In this document: positions 33,162 to 41,580 of the stretch, one piece after another
How the letters are laid out: the number at the start of each line of letters is the position of its first letter
Numbering within the stretch: the stretch's first letter is position 1
Assembly: GCA_902826605.1 (NCBI GenBank)
Contig: CADEFM010000017.1
Coordinates: forward strand, 39,286-103,285
Direction: 5' to 3'
From: an uncultured Acidobacteriota bacterium
GTDB taxonomy: Bacteria > Acidobacteriota > Terriglobia > Bryobacterales > Bryobacteraceae
Length of the DNA stretch: 64,000 nucleotides
Notes under the pieces: generated by a model
Database searches by the model: none
Told to the model about the DNA's origin: nothing
Seen by the model: the letters and a program-made list of their open reading frames with translations, nothing else
Position numbers and translations under genes: made by a program

Positions 33162-34415
33162 TCACACGAGCATTGTCGCGATGTCCACCGTGGAACGATG
33201 TCCTTCCACCACTACGATGCCGCTCTCCGTCACGTGATACAACTTGTGGTCATGCTCGGCGTCGTAACCGATGGATGTGTCATCCGGGACATGCACGTTC
33301 TTATCGAGAATCGCGCGCCGCACCTTGGCGCGCCGGCCCACCACGCAGTTGTCGAATAAAATTGCGTCGTCCACTTGCGCGCCGGTGAGCACGCGCACGC
33401 CTCGCCCAATGATGGAATTTCGAACCGTCCCGCCCGCGATAATCGCGCCACCGGATACGATGGAATCAAAAGCGCTCCCCGGCCGTCCGCCTTCGTGATA
33501 GACGAATTTGGCTGGCGCGTCGAAATAACCTGCGGTACGAAGCGGCCATTGCCGGTTGTACATATTCAATGCCGGCAGGGGCGCGCGCAAATCCATACTC
33601 GCTTCATAATAGGCGTCCAGAGTTCCAACATCGCGCCAATACGGGAGTTGCGATGGAGGATCACCCGGAATCCGGTTGGTTTGAAAATCGTAAGCGTAAA
33701 GATCGGCTCGGCCAATTAAACCAGGGAGGATGTCGCGGCCGAAATCATGAGAGCTGTTTTCATTCTGAGCGTCCGCGTACAGTTCACGAAGCAGTGCGCC
33801 CGTTGAAAAAATATAATTTCCCATGGAAGCGTAGACTTGAGTCGGATCTCCGGGAATCGTGGGAGCATCAGCCCGTTTCTCGTGAAAGCCAGTGATGCGG
33901 CCATCCGGCTGCGCTTCAATAACGCCGAATTCGGCGGCCAATTCGCGCACCACCGGAATGGCTGCCACGCTCACTTGCGCCTGCCGGGCGACGTGCGATT
34001 CCACCATCTCCCGAATGTTCATGCGGTAGATATGATCGGCGCCGAAGATCGCGACATAGTGCGGGTCCGCCTGTTCGATCAGATGGATATTCTGATACAG
34101 CGCGTCGGCCGTGCCCCGGTACCATTCTTCATCGAGCGAACGCATCTGTGCCGGAACGGGAATGATGAAGTGTTCCTTCAGCAAGCCGCTATCCGCCCAG
34201 CCCTCGCTCAAATGCTGGAGCAGGGATTGGCTGCGGAATTGAACTAGAACGTAGATCGAAAAAATGCCGGAATTAATCAGGTTGCTGAGAACGAAATCGA
34301 CAATCCGGTAGCGGCCTCCAAAAGGCACGGCGGGTTTCGCGCGCTCCTTTGTTAATGGAGAGAGACGGGTACCCTTACCGCCCGCCAACACGAAAGCTAG
34401 TACGCGCGCTTGCAT
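33162..34415 (-). CDS. glgC: Glucose-1-phosphate adenylyltransferase
   Basis: GlgC makes ADP-glucose for glycogen synthesis in the cytoplasm. The 417-residue protein has the nucleotide-binding GGKGTRLSPLT near the N-terminus, the RAKPAVPFGGRYRIVDF segment, the WYRGTADALYQNI substrate loop, and YIFSTGALLRELYAD. A left-handed beta-helix C-terminal domain follows (NSIIGRGVRVLTGAQVDDAILFDNCVVG). The start at 34415 (MQARVLAFVLAGGKG) gives the standard N-terminus; a start at 34451 would add 12 residues. It is upstream of tRNA-Lys on the same strand. Confidence 0.96.
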   Translation of the reverse strand: MQARVLAFVLAGGKGTRLSPLTKERAKPAVPFGGRYRIVDFVLSNLINSGIFSIYVLVQFRSQSLLQHLSEGWADSGLLKEHFIIPVPAQMRSLDEEWYRGTADALYQNIHLIEQADPHYVAIFGADHIYRMNIREMVESHVARQAQVSVAAIPVVRELAAEFGVIEAQPDGRITGFHEKRADAPTIPGDPTQVYASMGNYIFSTGALLRELYADAQNENSSHDFGRDILPGLIGRADLYAYDFQTNRIPGDPPSQLPYWRDVGTLDAYYEASMDLRAPLPALNMYNRQWPLRTAGYFDAPAKFVYHEGGRPGSAFDSIVSGGAIIAGGTVRNSIIGRGVRVLTGAQVDDAILFDNCVVGRRAKVRRAILDKNVHVPDDTSIGYDAEHDHKLYHVTESGIVVVEGHRSTVDIATMLV

Positions 34416-34457
34416 GGGGTAATTGTGCCAGCACAGGACGGATAAGCGCAAATCTCC

Positions 34458-35393
34458 CTATCGTGCATCGAGTTGGCCACCAGCAAGCGCTTCCACCACA
34501 TGCCGCTCCAAGGGCCACGTTCCAATCACGCGAGTGCCGCGCTGTTCCCATTTTCCAGCGGCAAGCACGCCGCCCACCTCACGCAGTTCCTTGCTAGCGC
34601 TTTCCTTAGTGATGGCCTCGCGCAGCGCGTTGAGCGAAGTGGAGAGCTGGCGTGTGACGGTGGCGGCTCTTTCCTCGGAAATGCACAGCGCTTCCAACCG
34701 CATTTGCAGATCCGATCCACTCGGCCCGAAAGCGAGCGTTACCGTATCGGCCTGGGCCACTGGCGCGAGCAGCAAACCCGCGGCTAGCGGCAGGTTGCTC
34801 ATTCCGGCGGCGACGGAGGATGGCCCGGAAATCCAGACAGGTTCCGGCGGGAATAGGGCGGGCGGTTTGGATCGCCCCAATGCGACGCTCATCACACCCC
34901 ACGGCCCGGGGTTCACGGCCAGCGCCAGCAACTGAGTGGAGAGCAATTGAAGGGAAATACTGCGGCCCCCGGCCCCGTCCATCACATTGCAAACCGATTC
35001 GCGGCATTCACCGCCTTGCGCTAACGCGTATGCTTTCAATCTGGGCCACTGGAAGCGCCCTGCCAACGCAAAATAAGAGCCGTTCGGGGTGAAGGATGCC
35101 GCCACCGCATCCAGATCGGTGCGATAGTCGAATCCGGTTTGTTCGACAAACCGCCGGTAATCGGGTTCCTCAGCAGACTTCGATCCCGCGATCAGCGTGA
35201 GAATTCCGGAACGGCGCAGGAGGTCCGCGTCAATGTATACCGTGGTGGCGCGCTCACCTGGCAGCGCTCCCAGAAGTACCCGTGCATCGCGCTGAAAACC
35301 AGATCGCTGCCGCCAGTACAACCCTCCGAGGGCCACGCCAAATGCCGCCACCGCAATGAGCGCAAGCTGCCAAAGCTGTAAGCGGGAGCGCAC
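34458..35393 (-). CDS. Membrane-anchored protein of unknown function
   Basis: The 311-residue protein has one N-terminal transmembrane helix or uncleaved signal (LALIAVAAFGVALGGLYW) and a large extracytoplasmic domain with few charged clusters. Features such as VVYIDADLLRRSG-like and FALAGRFQWPRLKAYALAQGGECRESVCNV near residues 110-135 do not match a family I know. Two cysteines separated by four residues (CRESVC) could form a disulfide. It lies between aroF and glgC on the same strand, 10 nt downstream of aroF, so it may be cotranscribed with aroF. Confidence 0.72.
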   Translation of the reverse strand: MRSRLQLWQLALIAVAAFGVALGGLYWRQRSGFQRDARVLLGALPGERATTVYIDADLLRRSGILTLIAGSKSAEEPDYRRFVEQTGFDYRTDLDAVAASFTPNGSYFALAGRFQWPRLKAYALAQGGECRESVCNVMDGAGGRSISLQLLSTQLLALAVNPGPWGVMSVALGRSKPPALFPPEPVWISGPSSVAAGMSNLPLAAGLLLAPVAQADTVTLAFGPSGSDLQMRLEALCISEERAATVTRQLSTSLNALREAITKESASKELREVGGVLAAGKWEQRGTRVIGTWPLERHVVEALAGGQLDAR

Positions 35394-35403
35394 GGGGATA
35401 GCG

Positions 35404-36444
35404 CTAGGCTACCACGGCTGCTTCCTTGAGGCGCGACTGCTTCCATAACTGCATGTATGGCTTCAGATCCGCCATCATCGTGGCCCACATCTTGGGATCC
35501 AGGGATTGCGCGCCGTCGCTGACCGCCTTGTCCGGCTGCGGGTGCACTTCCACGATCATGCCGTCCGAACCAATGGCTACCGCGGCGCGGGCTAGCGGCG
35601 GCACCAGACTGCGCTTTCCTGTGGCATGGCTGGGATCGAGTATTACCGGCAAATGCGTCAATTCGTTGAGCACTGCCACGGCCGTGATGTCGCACGTATT
35701 GCGGGTGGCGGTTTCGAAAGTTCGAATGCCGCGTTCGCATAGCATCACGTCCGGATTTCCGTGCGCCACAATGTATTCCGCGGACATCAGCAGTTCCTTG
35801 ATGGTCGAGCTCAGGCCGCGCTTCAGCAGGATCGGCCGGCCGCATTTTCCTAAAGTCTTCAGCAGTGCGAAGTTCTGCATGTTACGCGCGCCGATTTGCA
35901 GGATGTCTGCGTATTCGGCCACCATTTCAACGTCGCGGTCGCTCATCACCTCGGTGACGATGGCCAATCCCGTCACGCGGCGGGCCTTGTCCAATAATTT
36001 CAAACCTTCCTCTTCCATTCCCTGGAAGTCATAAGGAGAGGTCCGCGGCTTGAACGCGCCTCCGCGCAGGACTTTCGCGCCATGTTTGGCAACCAGTTCG
36101 GCGGTCTCCAGAATCTGCTTTTCGCTTTCAACCGAACAGGGACCGGCCATCATCACGAATTCATCGCCGCCGATGGTCACGTCGCCAATCTTGATCCGTG
36201 TCTTTTCCTGGCGGAATTCACGGCTTACGAATTTATAGGGCGCGGAAATGCGCATTGCACGCTCTACTCCAGGCATGGCTTCGAGAGATTCCAGGCACGC
36301 GGTCACGTCGCCGGTACCCACAGCGCCAATCACGACCCGCTCCTCTCCCGCGATGGAATGGACCTTGTAGCCGTATTCTCCGATGCGCTCACGGACATTG
36401 TCGATTTCCTCTCTGGTGGCATGCAGTCTCATGGAAATAATCAT
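35404..36444 (-). CDS. aroF: 3-deoxy-7-phosphoheptulonate (DAHP) synthase, type I beta with N-terminal regulatory domain
   Basis: The enzyme condenses phosphoenolpyruvate and erythrose 4-phosphate, the first step of the shikimate pathway in the cytoplasm. The 346-residue protein has a ferredoxin-like N-terminal domain of about 70 residues (MIISMRLHATREEIDNVRER), as in Thermotoga-type enzymes where it gives feedback sensitivity. The TIM barrel carries MMAGPCSVES, LRGGAFKPRTSPYDFQG, LLKRGLSSTIKELLMSAEYI and the metal-binding DPSHATGKR. AGGAG precedes the ATG. Upstream is an aromatic leader peptide and terminator, so it should be controlled by attenuation in addition to allostery. Confidence 0.96.
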   Translation of the reverse strand: MIISMRLHATREEIDNVRERIGEYGYKVHSIAGEERVVIGAVGTGDVTACLESLEAMPGVERAMRISAPYKFVSREFRQEKTRIKIGDVTIGGDEFVMMAGPCSVESEKQILETAELVAKHGAKVLRGGAFKPRTSPYDFQGMEEEGLKLLDKARRVTGLAIVTEVMSDRDVEMVAEYADILQIGARNMQNFALLKTLGKCGRPILLKRGLSSTIKELLMSAEYIVAHGNPDVMLCERGIRTFETATRNTCDITAVAVLNELTHLPVILDPSHATGKRSLVPPLARAAVAIGSDGMIVEVHPQPDKAVSDGAQSLDPKMWATMMADLKPYMQLWKQSRLKEAAVVA

Positions 36445-36460
36445 CTGAGCGAGTCTCCTA

Positions 36461-36493
36461 AAACCAAAAGACCCACTCTTTCGAGTGGGTCTT
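36461..36493 (-). terminator. aroF attenuator: terminator hairpin and competing arms
   Basis: The terminator is an 11-bp stem (AAGACCCACTC at 36483-36493 and GAGTGGGTCTT at 36468-36478) with a GAAA loop, followed by TTTGGTTTT, and it sits 17-24 nt ahead of the aroF start codon. The upstream arm GCCCACTCGT (36515-36524, read on the plus strand) can instead pair with the 5' arm of the terminator, forming an antiterminator of about 8 bp. An arm at 36564-36573 inside the leader peptide coding region can pair with that upstream arm (9 of 10 positions). These three alternatives match the classical 1:2, 2:3, 3:4 arrangement of ribosome-dependent attenuators. Confidence 0.88.
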
Positions 36494-36528
36494 CTTTCGA
36501 AATTGTTTGCTTAAGCCCACTCGTCCGA

Positions 36529-36585
36529 TTAGGTGGAAAAATACCACCAGTAACTAAATCGAAACGAGTTGGCGCTGCTGGACAT
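36529..36585 (-). CDS. aroF leader peptide, 18 residues, rich in Phe, Tyr and Trp
   Basis: The reading frame is MSSSANSFRFSYWWYFST followed by TAA. Of the last 11 residues seven are aromatic (F, F, Y, W, W, Y, F), which is far above chance and typical of pheA/trp-type leaders. Stalling at these codons would cover arm 1 (36564-36573) and let the antiterminator form; a ribosome that reaches the stop would cover the second arm (36515-36524) and permit termination. The peptide itself needs no function. The ATG lies only 10 nt after a probable -10 box, so its mRNA may be almost leaderless. Confidence 0.85.
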   Translation of the reverse strand: MSSSANSFRFSYWWYFST

Positions 36586-36595
36586 ACGAAAAGTA

Positions 36596-36604
36596 AGTAT
36601 AGCA
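36596..36604 (-). promoter_or_regulatory. Putative extended -10 promoter of the aroF leader transcript
   Basis: On the minus strand the sequence is TGCTATACT, an extended -10 (TGn plus TATACT). A -35 element at the usual spacing is weak, as is common for extended -10 promoters. The start site would fall three or four bases before the leader-peptide ATG. Confidence 0.55.
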
Positions 36605-36745
36605 CACGTTGGCAACAGGAGGGTAAGCGGAGCCCCACTGGGTTCCTCGGGGGATCACCCTATCTTCCTGAAATCAAGCACGATATTACACAATTCTTAC
36701 AATTCCGACGTGTTTTCCAAGGTACTTTTAGATACTGGAGTTCGC

Positions 36746-37603
36746 GTGAGCGCATATACCATCCCCTTATCCAAAGGCCGGACGCTGAACTGGCCAACCG
36801 CTGTTGTCCTGCTGTTTCTTCACATTGGCGCGGTCGCGGCGCTGTTTATGTTCAGTTGGAAGGCGTTCATTGTGGCCGCCGTGCTGCACTGGATGGCGGT
36901 CGGTTGGGGCATCAGCCTGGGCTACCACCGTCTGCATACGCACCAGTCTTACCAGACGCATCGTTGGATTGAATACTGGTTCGCCATCTGCGGGACGCTC
37001 ACTTTGGAAGGCGGGCCGATCTTTTGGGTGGGGACGCATCGTATTCATCACGCGAAGTCAGACCAGCCCGGCGACCCGCATTCCCCGCGCGAGGGCGGAT
37101 TTTGGGCGCATATGGGTTGGATCTTGCTGGGCGAAACCAATCACAACAATACCAAGTTAATGGCGAAATATACCCCGGATCTGGCCAAGCATCCGTTTTA
37201 CCTGTGGCTCAACAGTTATCACTGGGTTCCGCTGGCGATTCTGGGTGTGGCGTTGCTCGCGTTTGGCGGGCTGCCGATGTTCCTGTGGGGCATTTGCGCA
37301 CGCGTAGTGTACGGCTTGCACGTAACGTGGTTCGTGAATTCAGCCGCGCATCTGTGGGGCCGCCGCCGGTTTGAGACTCGCGATACGTCGCGCAATAATT
37401 GGTGGGTTGCGCTGCTGACCTTCGGCGAGGGCTGGCACAACAATCATCATGCGCATCCGACCTCGGCACGCCAGGGTCTGGCGTGGTATGAATTCGATCC
37501 TTCCTGGATCACTCTGCACGTGATGAAGCGCTTCGGCCTGGTTTGGAACATTCGTGAAGCCAGTGTGGATAGCGTTTACCGCGTGGAACGCCAAGCGGCG
37601 TAA
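36746..37603 (+). CDS. Acyl-CoA/acyl-lipid delta-9-type fatty acid desaturase
   Basis: This membrane di-iron enzyme introduces a double bond into a fatty acyl chain. The 285-residue protein has hydrophobic helices and the three histidine boxes: HRLHTH near residue 58, HRIHHAKSD near 96, and WHNNHHAHP near 233. These are the signature of the stearoyl-CoA desaturase group. Translation starts at GTG 36746, 6 nt after GGAG. It is divergent from aroF and probably adjusts membrane fluidity. Electron donor (a ferredoxin or cytochrome b5-like protein) is not adjacent. Confidence 0.93.
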   Translation: MSAYTIPLSKGRTLNWPTAVVLLFLHIGAVAALFMFSWKAFIVAAVLHWMAVGWGISLGYHRLHTHQSYQTHRWIEYWFAICGTLTLEGGPIFWVGTHRIHHAKSDQPGDPHSPREGGFWAHMGWILLGETNHNNTKLMAKYTPDLAKHPFYLWLNSYHWVPLAILGVALLAFGGLPMFLWGICARVVYGLHVTWFVNSAAHLWGRRRFETRDTSRNNWWVALLTFGEGWHNNHHAHPTSARQGLAWYEFDPSWITLHVMKRFGLVWNIREASVDSVYRVERQAA

Positions 37604-37771
37604 CCCCTTCGCAAAATATCGCTCCACCGTTCGTTCATCGGCGCGGTATTGCATTTCAAGACTGTGCTAAACTGCCTTGCAAAGGGAGCTTCCGCCTTTG
37701 GGTGAGGCTCTTTGACCCGGTCGGTCCCTCCTGCCACGTTGTGCATCTGATTTCAGAACTCAGCGTGCGCC

Positions 37772-39394
37772 ATGCATTCAACATTTCTTCGAACATCTTT
37801 TCCGATCCTGCTCATTTGCTTGCTCGTCAAGGAAGCGTTTGGGCAGAGCGTTTCCGAGCCTGGCATCGCGGTAACCGATCCACTTGTAAAAGAAAAATGT
37901 GGGAGTTGCCACCCGAGCGACGAGCGCGGTAACATGCAGCGGATCTCCTGGGAACGCGCTACTCCGGAAGGCTGGCAGGAAGCGCTGAGGCGCATGAGGC
38001 TGGTGTACGATCTGGAACTCACTCCAGATCAGTCGCGATCCATTCTCCAGTACCTCAGCACGAATCACGGTTTCGCGCCCGACGAGACCAAGCCGTTGCG
38101 AGACGATCTCGAACGCCGGATTCGCGAGCAAACGGGTGTACCGGAGCAGTTCACGCGCGCTTGCGGAGGGTGCCATCGCCTGTCGCGGGTGTTCGCGTGG
38201 CGCCGCTCGGCCGACGATTGGAAGGAACTGATAGACCGTCACGTCAACCGCTACAACGTCCCGCCGAATCCTGACGCTCTCGCGTTCTTGAACAAGAACA
38301 TTCCACTGCATACTCCTGAATGGGATGCGTGGGGCACACGCTTGCCCAGGCCCAGTCCACTTGGCCGCTGGCTCGTCACCGCGAACCTTCCGGGGCGGGG
38401 GACTTACCTCGGCGAGATGAATGTGAACGAAGACTTCACTACAAAGGTCACTCTGCAATCGGTAAGGGACGGATCGAGGCTCACCCGTGCGGGAACCGGA
38501 ATTCTTTATGGAGGTCACTCGTGGCGAGGAACATCCAAAGGCGCTGGCGGCGCATCTCCGAACGATCCTGCGAGCGAGGCGCGCGAGGTGATGTGGATCT
38601 CATCGGATGCCTCGAAAGCAACGGGCCGATGGTTTTGGGGAGAATATCAGGAGTTTGGTTTCGACGTTGTATTACAACGCAGCATTGCCGGTTCCATACT
38701 GCTCGCCGTAGATAGGGCGTCGCTGAAAGCAGGAGCGAAGGGCTACCGTATTCGCCTGCTGGGTGAAAAGTTTCCTGCGCGAGTGTCTGTCTCTGATATC
38801 AGTCTGGGACCGGGCGTGACCGTTCGGCGGATTGTTTCGAGCAGTCCGGATGAAATTTCGGCGGAGGTGGATGTTGCCGCCGATGCTGTTCCGGGAAAAC
38901 GCGACGTCGTCCTGGGGCGCTCTATGCTGCCGGGTGCGATTGCGATCTACGATCGTGTGGACTATATCAAGGTGACTCCGGAATCGGCCTTGGCTGGATT
39001 TAGCGATGAGAGCCGCGCCGCCGGGTACCAGCCGTTCGAGGCGGTTGGTTTTCACCGCGGTCCCGACGGCAAACGCCGTACCGATGACGATGTGGATCTG
39101 GGTCCCGTTGATGTCACATGGTCGTTGAAAGTGTTTTACGAGGCCGACGGTAGCCGAACCGATTTCGTCGGCGAAGTGGGCGCGAGCGGCCTGTTCACAC
39201 CTGCATCCAAGAGCGGGAACAACAATTTCGATGTCTGGGTAGTGGCGAAAGCAACCAGCGAACTGGACAACAACGGCAAACCGCTGGTCGGCAAGTCTTA
39301 TCTGGTGGTGACGATACCCTATTACACGTTCAGAGGACGCCGCTACACGCGGGATCTCGACCGCTGGGTAGAGGAAGGGCCTGCACAACGATGA
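37772..39394 (+). CDS. Quinohemoprotein amine dehydrogenase alpha-subunit-like dihaem protein
   Basis: The 540-residue exported protein (signal peptide MHSTFLRTSFPILLICLLVKEAFGQ) has two c-type haem motifs, CGSCH near residue 43 and CGGCH near 131, in an N-terminal dihaem domain. Downstream beta-rich domains match QHNDH alpha domains II-IV (RPSPLGRWLVTANLPGRGTYLGEM, GHSWRGTSKGAGG, MWISSDASKATGRWFWGEY). In known QHNDH the alpha subunit accompanies beta, the CTQ-bearing gamma and the maturases QhpD/E. None of these is present here; the only partner is a DUF6152 gene that overlaps its stop by 4 nt. Its activity is therefore uncertain. Confidence 0.85.
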   Translation: MHSTFLRTSFPILLICLLVKEAFGQSVSEPGIAVTDPLVKEKCGSCHPSDERGNMQRISWERATPEGWQEALRRMRLVYDLELTPDQSRSILQYLSTNHGFAPDETKPLRDDLERRIREQTGVPEQFTRACGGCHRLSRVFAWRRSADDWKELIDRHVNRYNVPPNPDALAFLNKNIPLHTPEWDAWGTRLPRPSPLGRWLVTANLPGRGTYLGEMNVNEDFTTKVTLQSVRDGSRLTRAGTGILYGGHSWRGTSKGAGGASPNDPASEAREVMWISSDASKATGRWFWGEYQEFGFDVVLQRSIAGSILLAVDRASLKAGAKGYRIRLLGEKFPARVSVSDISLGPGVTVRRIVSSSPDEISAEVDVAADAVPGKRDVVLGRSMLPGAIAIYDRVDYIKVTPESALAGFSDESRAAGYQPFEAVGFHRGPDGKRRTDDDVDLGPVDVTWSLKVFYEADGSRTDFVGEVGASGLFTPASKSGNNNFDVWVVAKATSELDNNGKPLVGKSYLVVTIPYYTFRGRRYTRDLDRWVEEGPAQR

Positions 39395-39777
39395 ATTATT
39401 TGAGGATGAATCGAATTGCACTGATCGCGGCGTTTCTGCTGACTGCCTTGGCGGCGCGCGCGCATCACGGCTGGGCGGCGTTTGGTTCCGGTCCGCAGGT
39501 GACGCTTCAGGCGACGGTGACGGATTTTCATTTCGTCAATCCGCATAGTGTCGTGGAATTTCAAGTGAAGGGTGAAGACGGAAAGATTCAGGAATGGGAA
39601 GGGGAACTCAGCAGTCCGAGCCGTCTGGTTCCGCAAGGATGGACCGCGGCCTCGCTGGAGGCGGGAGACAAAATCACGATCACTGGATACACCACGAAAA
39701 ACGGCTCGCATGCGATGCGCGTCACTGGGATCGTGCTGGCTAACGGGAAGGCGCTGAAGGCAGGTGGCGGAAATTAG
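39391..39777 (+). CDS. DUF6152-family periplasmic protein
   Basis: The 128-residue protein has a signal peptide (LALIAAFLLTALAARA) directly followed by HHGWAAF, the conserved HH motif after cleavage. Then come QATVTDFHFVNPHSVVEFQVK and WEGELSSPSRLVPQGW, a DUF6152 beta-barrel-like domain. The histidine pair at the mature N-terminus suggests metal binding, possibly copper, but this is inference. The ATG overlaps the preceding gene's stop (ATGA), so it is likely co-translated with the QHNDH-like protein. Confidence 0.88.
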   Translation: MNYLRMNRIALIAAFLLTALAARAHHGWAAFGSGPQVTLQATVTDFHFVNPHSVVEFQVKGEDGKIQEWEGELSSPSRLVPQGWTAASLEAGDKITITGYTTKNGSHAMRVTGIVLANGKALKAGGGN

Positions 39778-39801
39778 TGGCCTGTTGCATACAGATTGAG
39801 C

Positions 39802-40614
39802 TCATTGAATCCGGCTCACGTCTCGAATCGCCTGAATGACGAGATCAGGTTGATCAACCTGGAGGAAGTGTCCACTCTTTTCAGCGAGCCGAAACTCCCC
39901 ATGCGTTGAGCGCTTCGCAAGGTCCTGCTGAAATTCTCTCCAAATGCGATCCCACGCCATCCACTGCTCTTCGGTCATTCGGTTGGTTTGCGAGTTGCTT
40001 CCGTCACGCGCCTTGCGTTCAAACGGCGTTCCACGACCGAGCACGATCAACGGCAGGTCCGTTCGCCATTCGAGGCGCTCACCGGGTTTCACATAAAATC
40101 CAAGGCGCGCGGTCACGTCGTTCAGGCCCGGCCCTTGGGGATCGAGTTCATGGAGCCGCAGTGCCTGTTCCTCATGAGACGAGTCCACGAATACCAGCCC
40201 GGCCGCTTCGCGCGGATATCTTGTGACGAAGCGCCGGGCATAGAACCCCGAGATCGAATGACTCACCAGGACGAACGGCCCCTTCTCGCCCGACGCTGTC
40301 AGCCACCCATGCAGATCGTCTACGACTTCATCAACCGATTGCAGTTTGACAGGAGCTTTGTCGCTCTCGCCAAAATTGGCGTGATCGTAACTGCATACTC
40401 GCGTGAAAGCCGATGCGGCAGGCTGGATCGTTGCCCAATCCTTGGCTGTTCTCCCGCCCGCCGGAATCAGTACCACTGTTGGAGAACGCGCAGCCGTACC
40501 GTCGCAATAGACGGACAAGCGACGATCTCCCACGCTGATCATCCTTTGTTCGCCGAATGCCGTAGCTGAGGCGGCCAGCAGGCCAGCCCCGATGAGGAGC
40601 GTGAGTCGGAGCAT
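39802..40614 (-). CDS. Exported alpha/beta-hydrolase
   Basis: The 270-residue protein has a signal peptide (MLRLTLLIGAGLLAASATAFG). The alpha/beta-hydrolase core follows, with oxyanion-hole segment VVLIPAGGRTAKDWA, nucleophile elbow VSHSISGF near residue 115 (serine in a SHSxSG variant of GxSxG), an acidic residue near VFVDSSHEEQ, and a C-terminal histidine in AEKSGHFLQVDQP. The substrate is unknown. A start at 40614 is chosen because the signal peptide begins here; the longer frame to 40977 would overlap the histidine kinase gene on the other strand. It faces the DUF6152 gene tail to tail. Confidence 0.9.
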   Translation of the reverse strand: MLRLTLLIGAGLLAASATAFGEQRMISVGDRRLSVYCDGTAARSPTVVLIPAGGRTAKDWATIQPAASAFTRVCSYDHANFGESDKAPVKLQSVDEVVDDLHGWLTASGEKGPFVLVSHSISGFYARRFVTRYPREAAGLVFVDSSHEEQALRLHELDPQGPGLNDVTARLGFYVKPGERLEWRTDLPLIVLGRGTPFERKARDGSNSQTNRMTEEQWMAWDRIWREFQQDLAKRSTHGEFRLAEKSGHFLQVDQPDLVIQAIRDVSRIQ

Positions 40615-40680
40615 GCCCGCAATATATATCACAGAGCCTATTCGCTCGCACCCATTCCACTTCCGTCCTATCCTAGAGGC

Positions 40681-41571
40681 ATGGTTGTCGCCGGACGCCG
40701 CAAGTCGATCGCGTTCTTTATTTCGCTGGGTATCGGCCTCATTGCGTTCATCGTGTTCCTGTACGTGGGCTGGGTGCTGCTCAATTGGCGCAATGGCATC
40801 CTGCTGTTCTTTGGCGTGCTGCTGGTGCTTATCGTAATCGCCGGTGTAGTGCTCAATACCACCTTCCTGGTGCGGGAAATCCGGCGGAACGCGCAGCACG
40901 ACGCATTCATTAACGCGGTTACGCATGAGCTGAAGACTCCTGTCGCTTCTATTCGTTTGTATCTGGAAACCCTCCAAACCCGTCCCGTGGACGAACCGAA
41001 GCGCCAGGAATTCTACCGAACGATGCTAGACGATAGCGACCGTCTGCTCGGCATGATCGAGCAGATTCTTCGTACCGGCAGAATCGGACAGGCATCGCGC
41101 CCGTTGTATGTGGCCTCGATTGACTTTGGTGCGGTGGTGGAGGAGTGCCTGGCGCGCGCAAGGCGGTTGTACAGCGTTTCATCCGAGGCGCTCACGTATG
41201 AGCCAGGCCCGCCCATCACCATCCAGGGCGACCCGGACGAAGTCCGCGCGGCGGTATCGAACCTGATCGACAACGCCGTCAAGTACTCGGGCGCGGAAGG
41301 GCGCGTGGCCGTGGACATCTCGAATGGCAATGGGTTCGTAACCGTGCGGGTGAAAGACAACGGACCCGGTTTGGCTAAATCCGATCTGAAGCAGGTGTTC
41401 AAACGCTTTTATCGCGTGCCTGGGCCTCTGGCGATGCGCATCAAAGGAACCGGCCTGGGGCTGTTTATCGTGCGCTCCGTGGCCAAGCGCCACGGCGGCA
41501 GGGTATGGGCTGAGAGTGAAGGGGCGGGCCGCGGCAGCACCTTCGTGCTGGAACTTCCCGTCACTCAGTAA
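40681..41571 (+). CDS. Sensor histidine kinase
   Basis: The 296-residue inner membrane kinase has two transmembrane helices (about residues 9-35 and 39-64) with little periplasmic loop between them. The phosphoacceptor His82 lies in FINAVTHELKTPVASI. The ATPase domain carries NLIDNAVKYS (N box), VKDNGPGL (G1) and GTGLGLFIV (G2). With so little extracytoplasmic sequence it probably senses a membrane or intracellular signal. It ends 9 nt before its response regulator. The locus resembles the ResE/PhoR group. Ligand and regulon unknown. Confidence 0.94.
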   Translation: MVVAGRRKSIAFFISLGIGLIAFIVFLYVGWVLLNWRNGILLFFGVLLVLIVIAGVVLNTTFLVREIRRNAQHDAFINAVTHELKTPVASIRLYLETLQTRPVDEPKRQEFYRTMLDDSDRLLGMIEQILRTGRIGQASRPLYVASIDFGAVVEECLARARRLYSVSSEALTYEPGPPITIQGDPDEVRAAVSNLIDNAVKYSGAEGRVAVDISNGNGFVTVRVKDNGPGLAKSDLKQVFKRFYRVPGPLAMRIKGTGLGLFIVRSVAKRHGGRVWAESEGAGRGSTFVLELPVTQ

Positions 41572-41580
41572 ACCTTTGCA

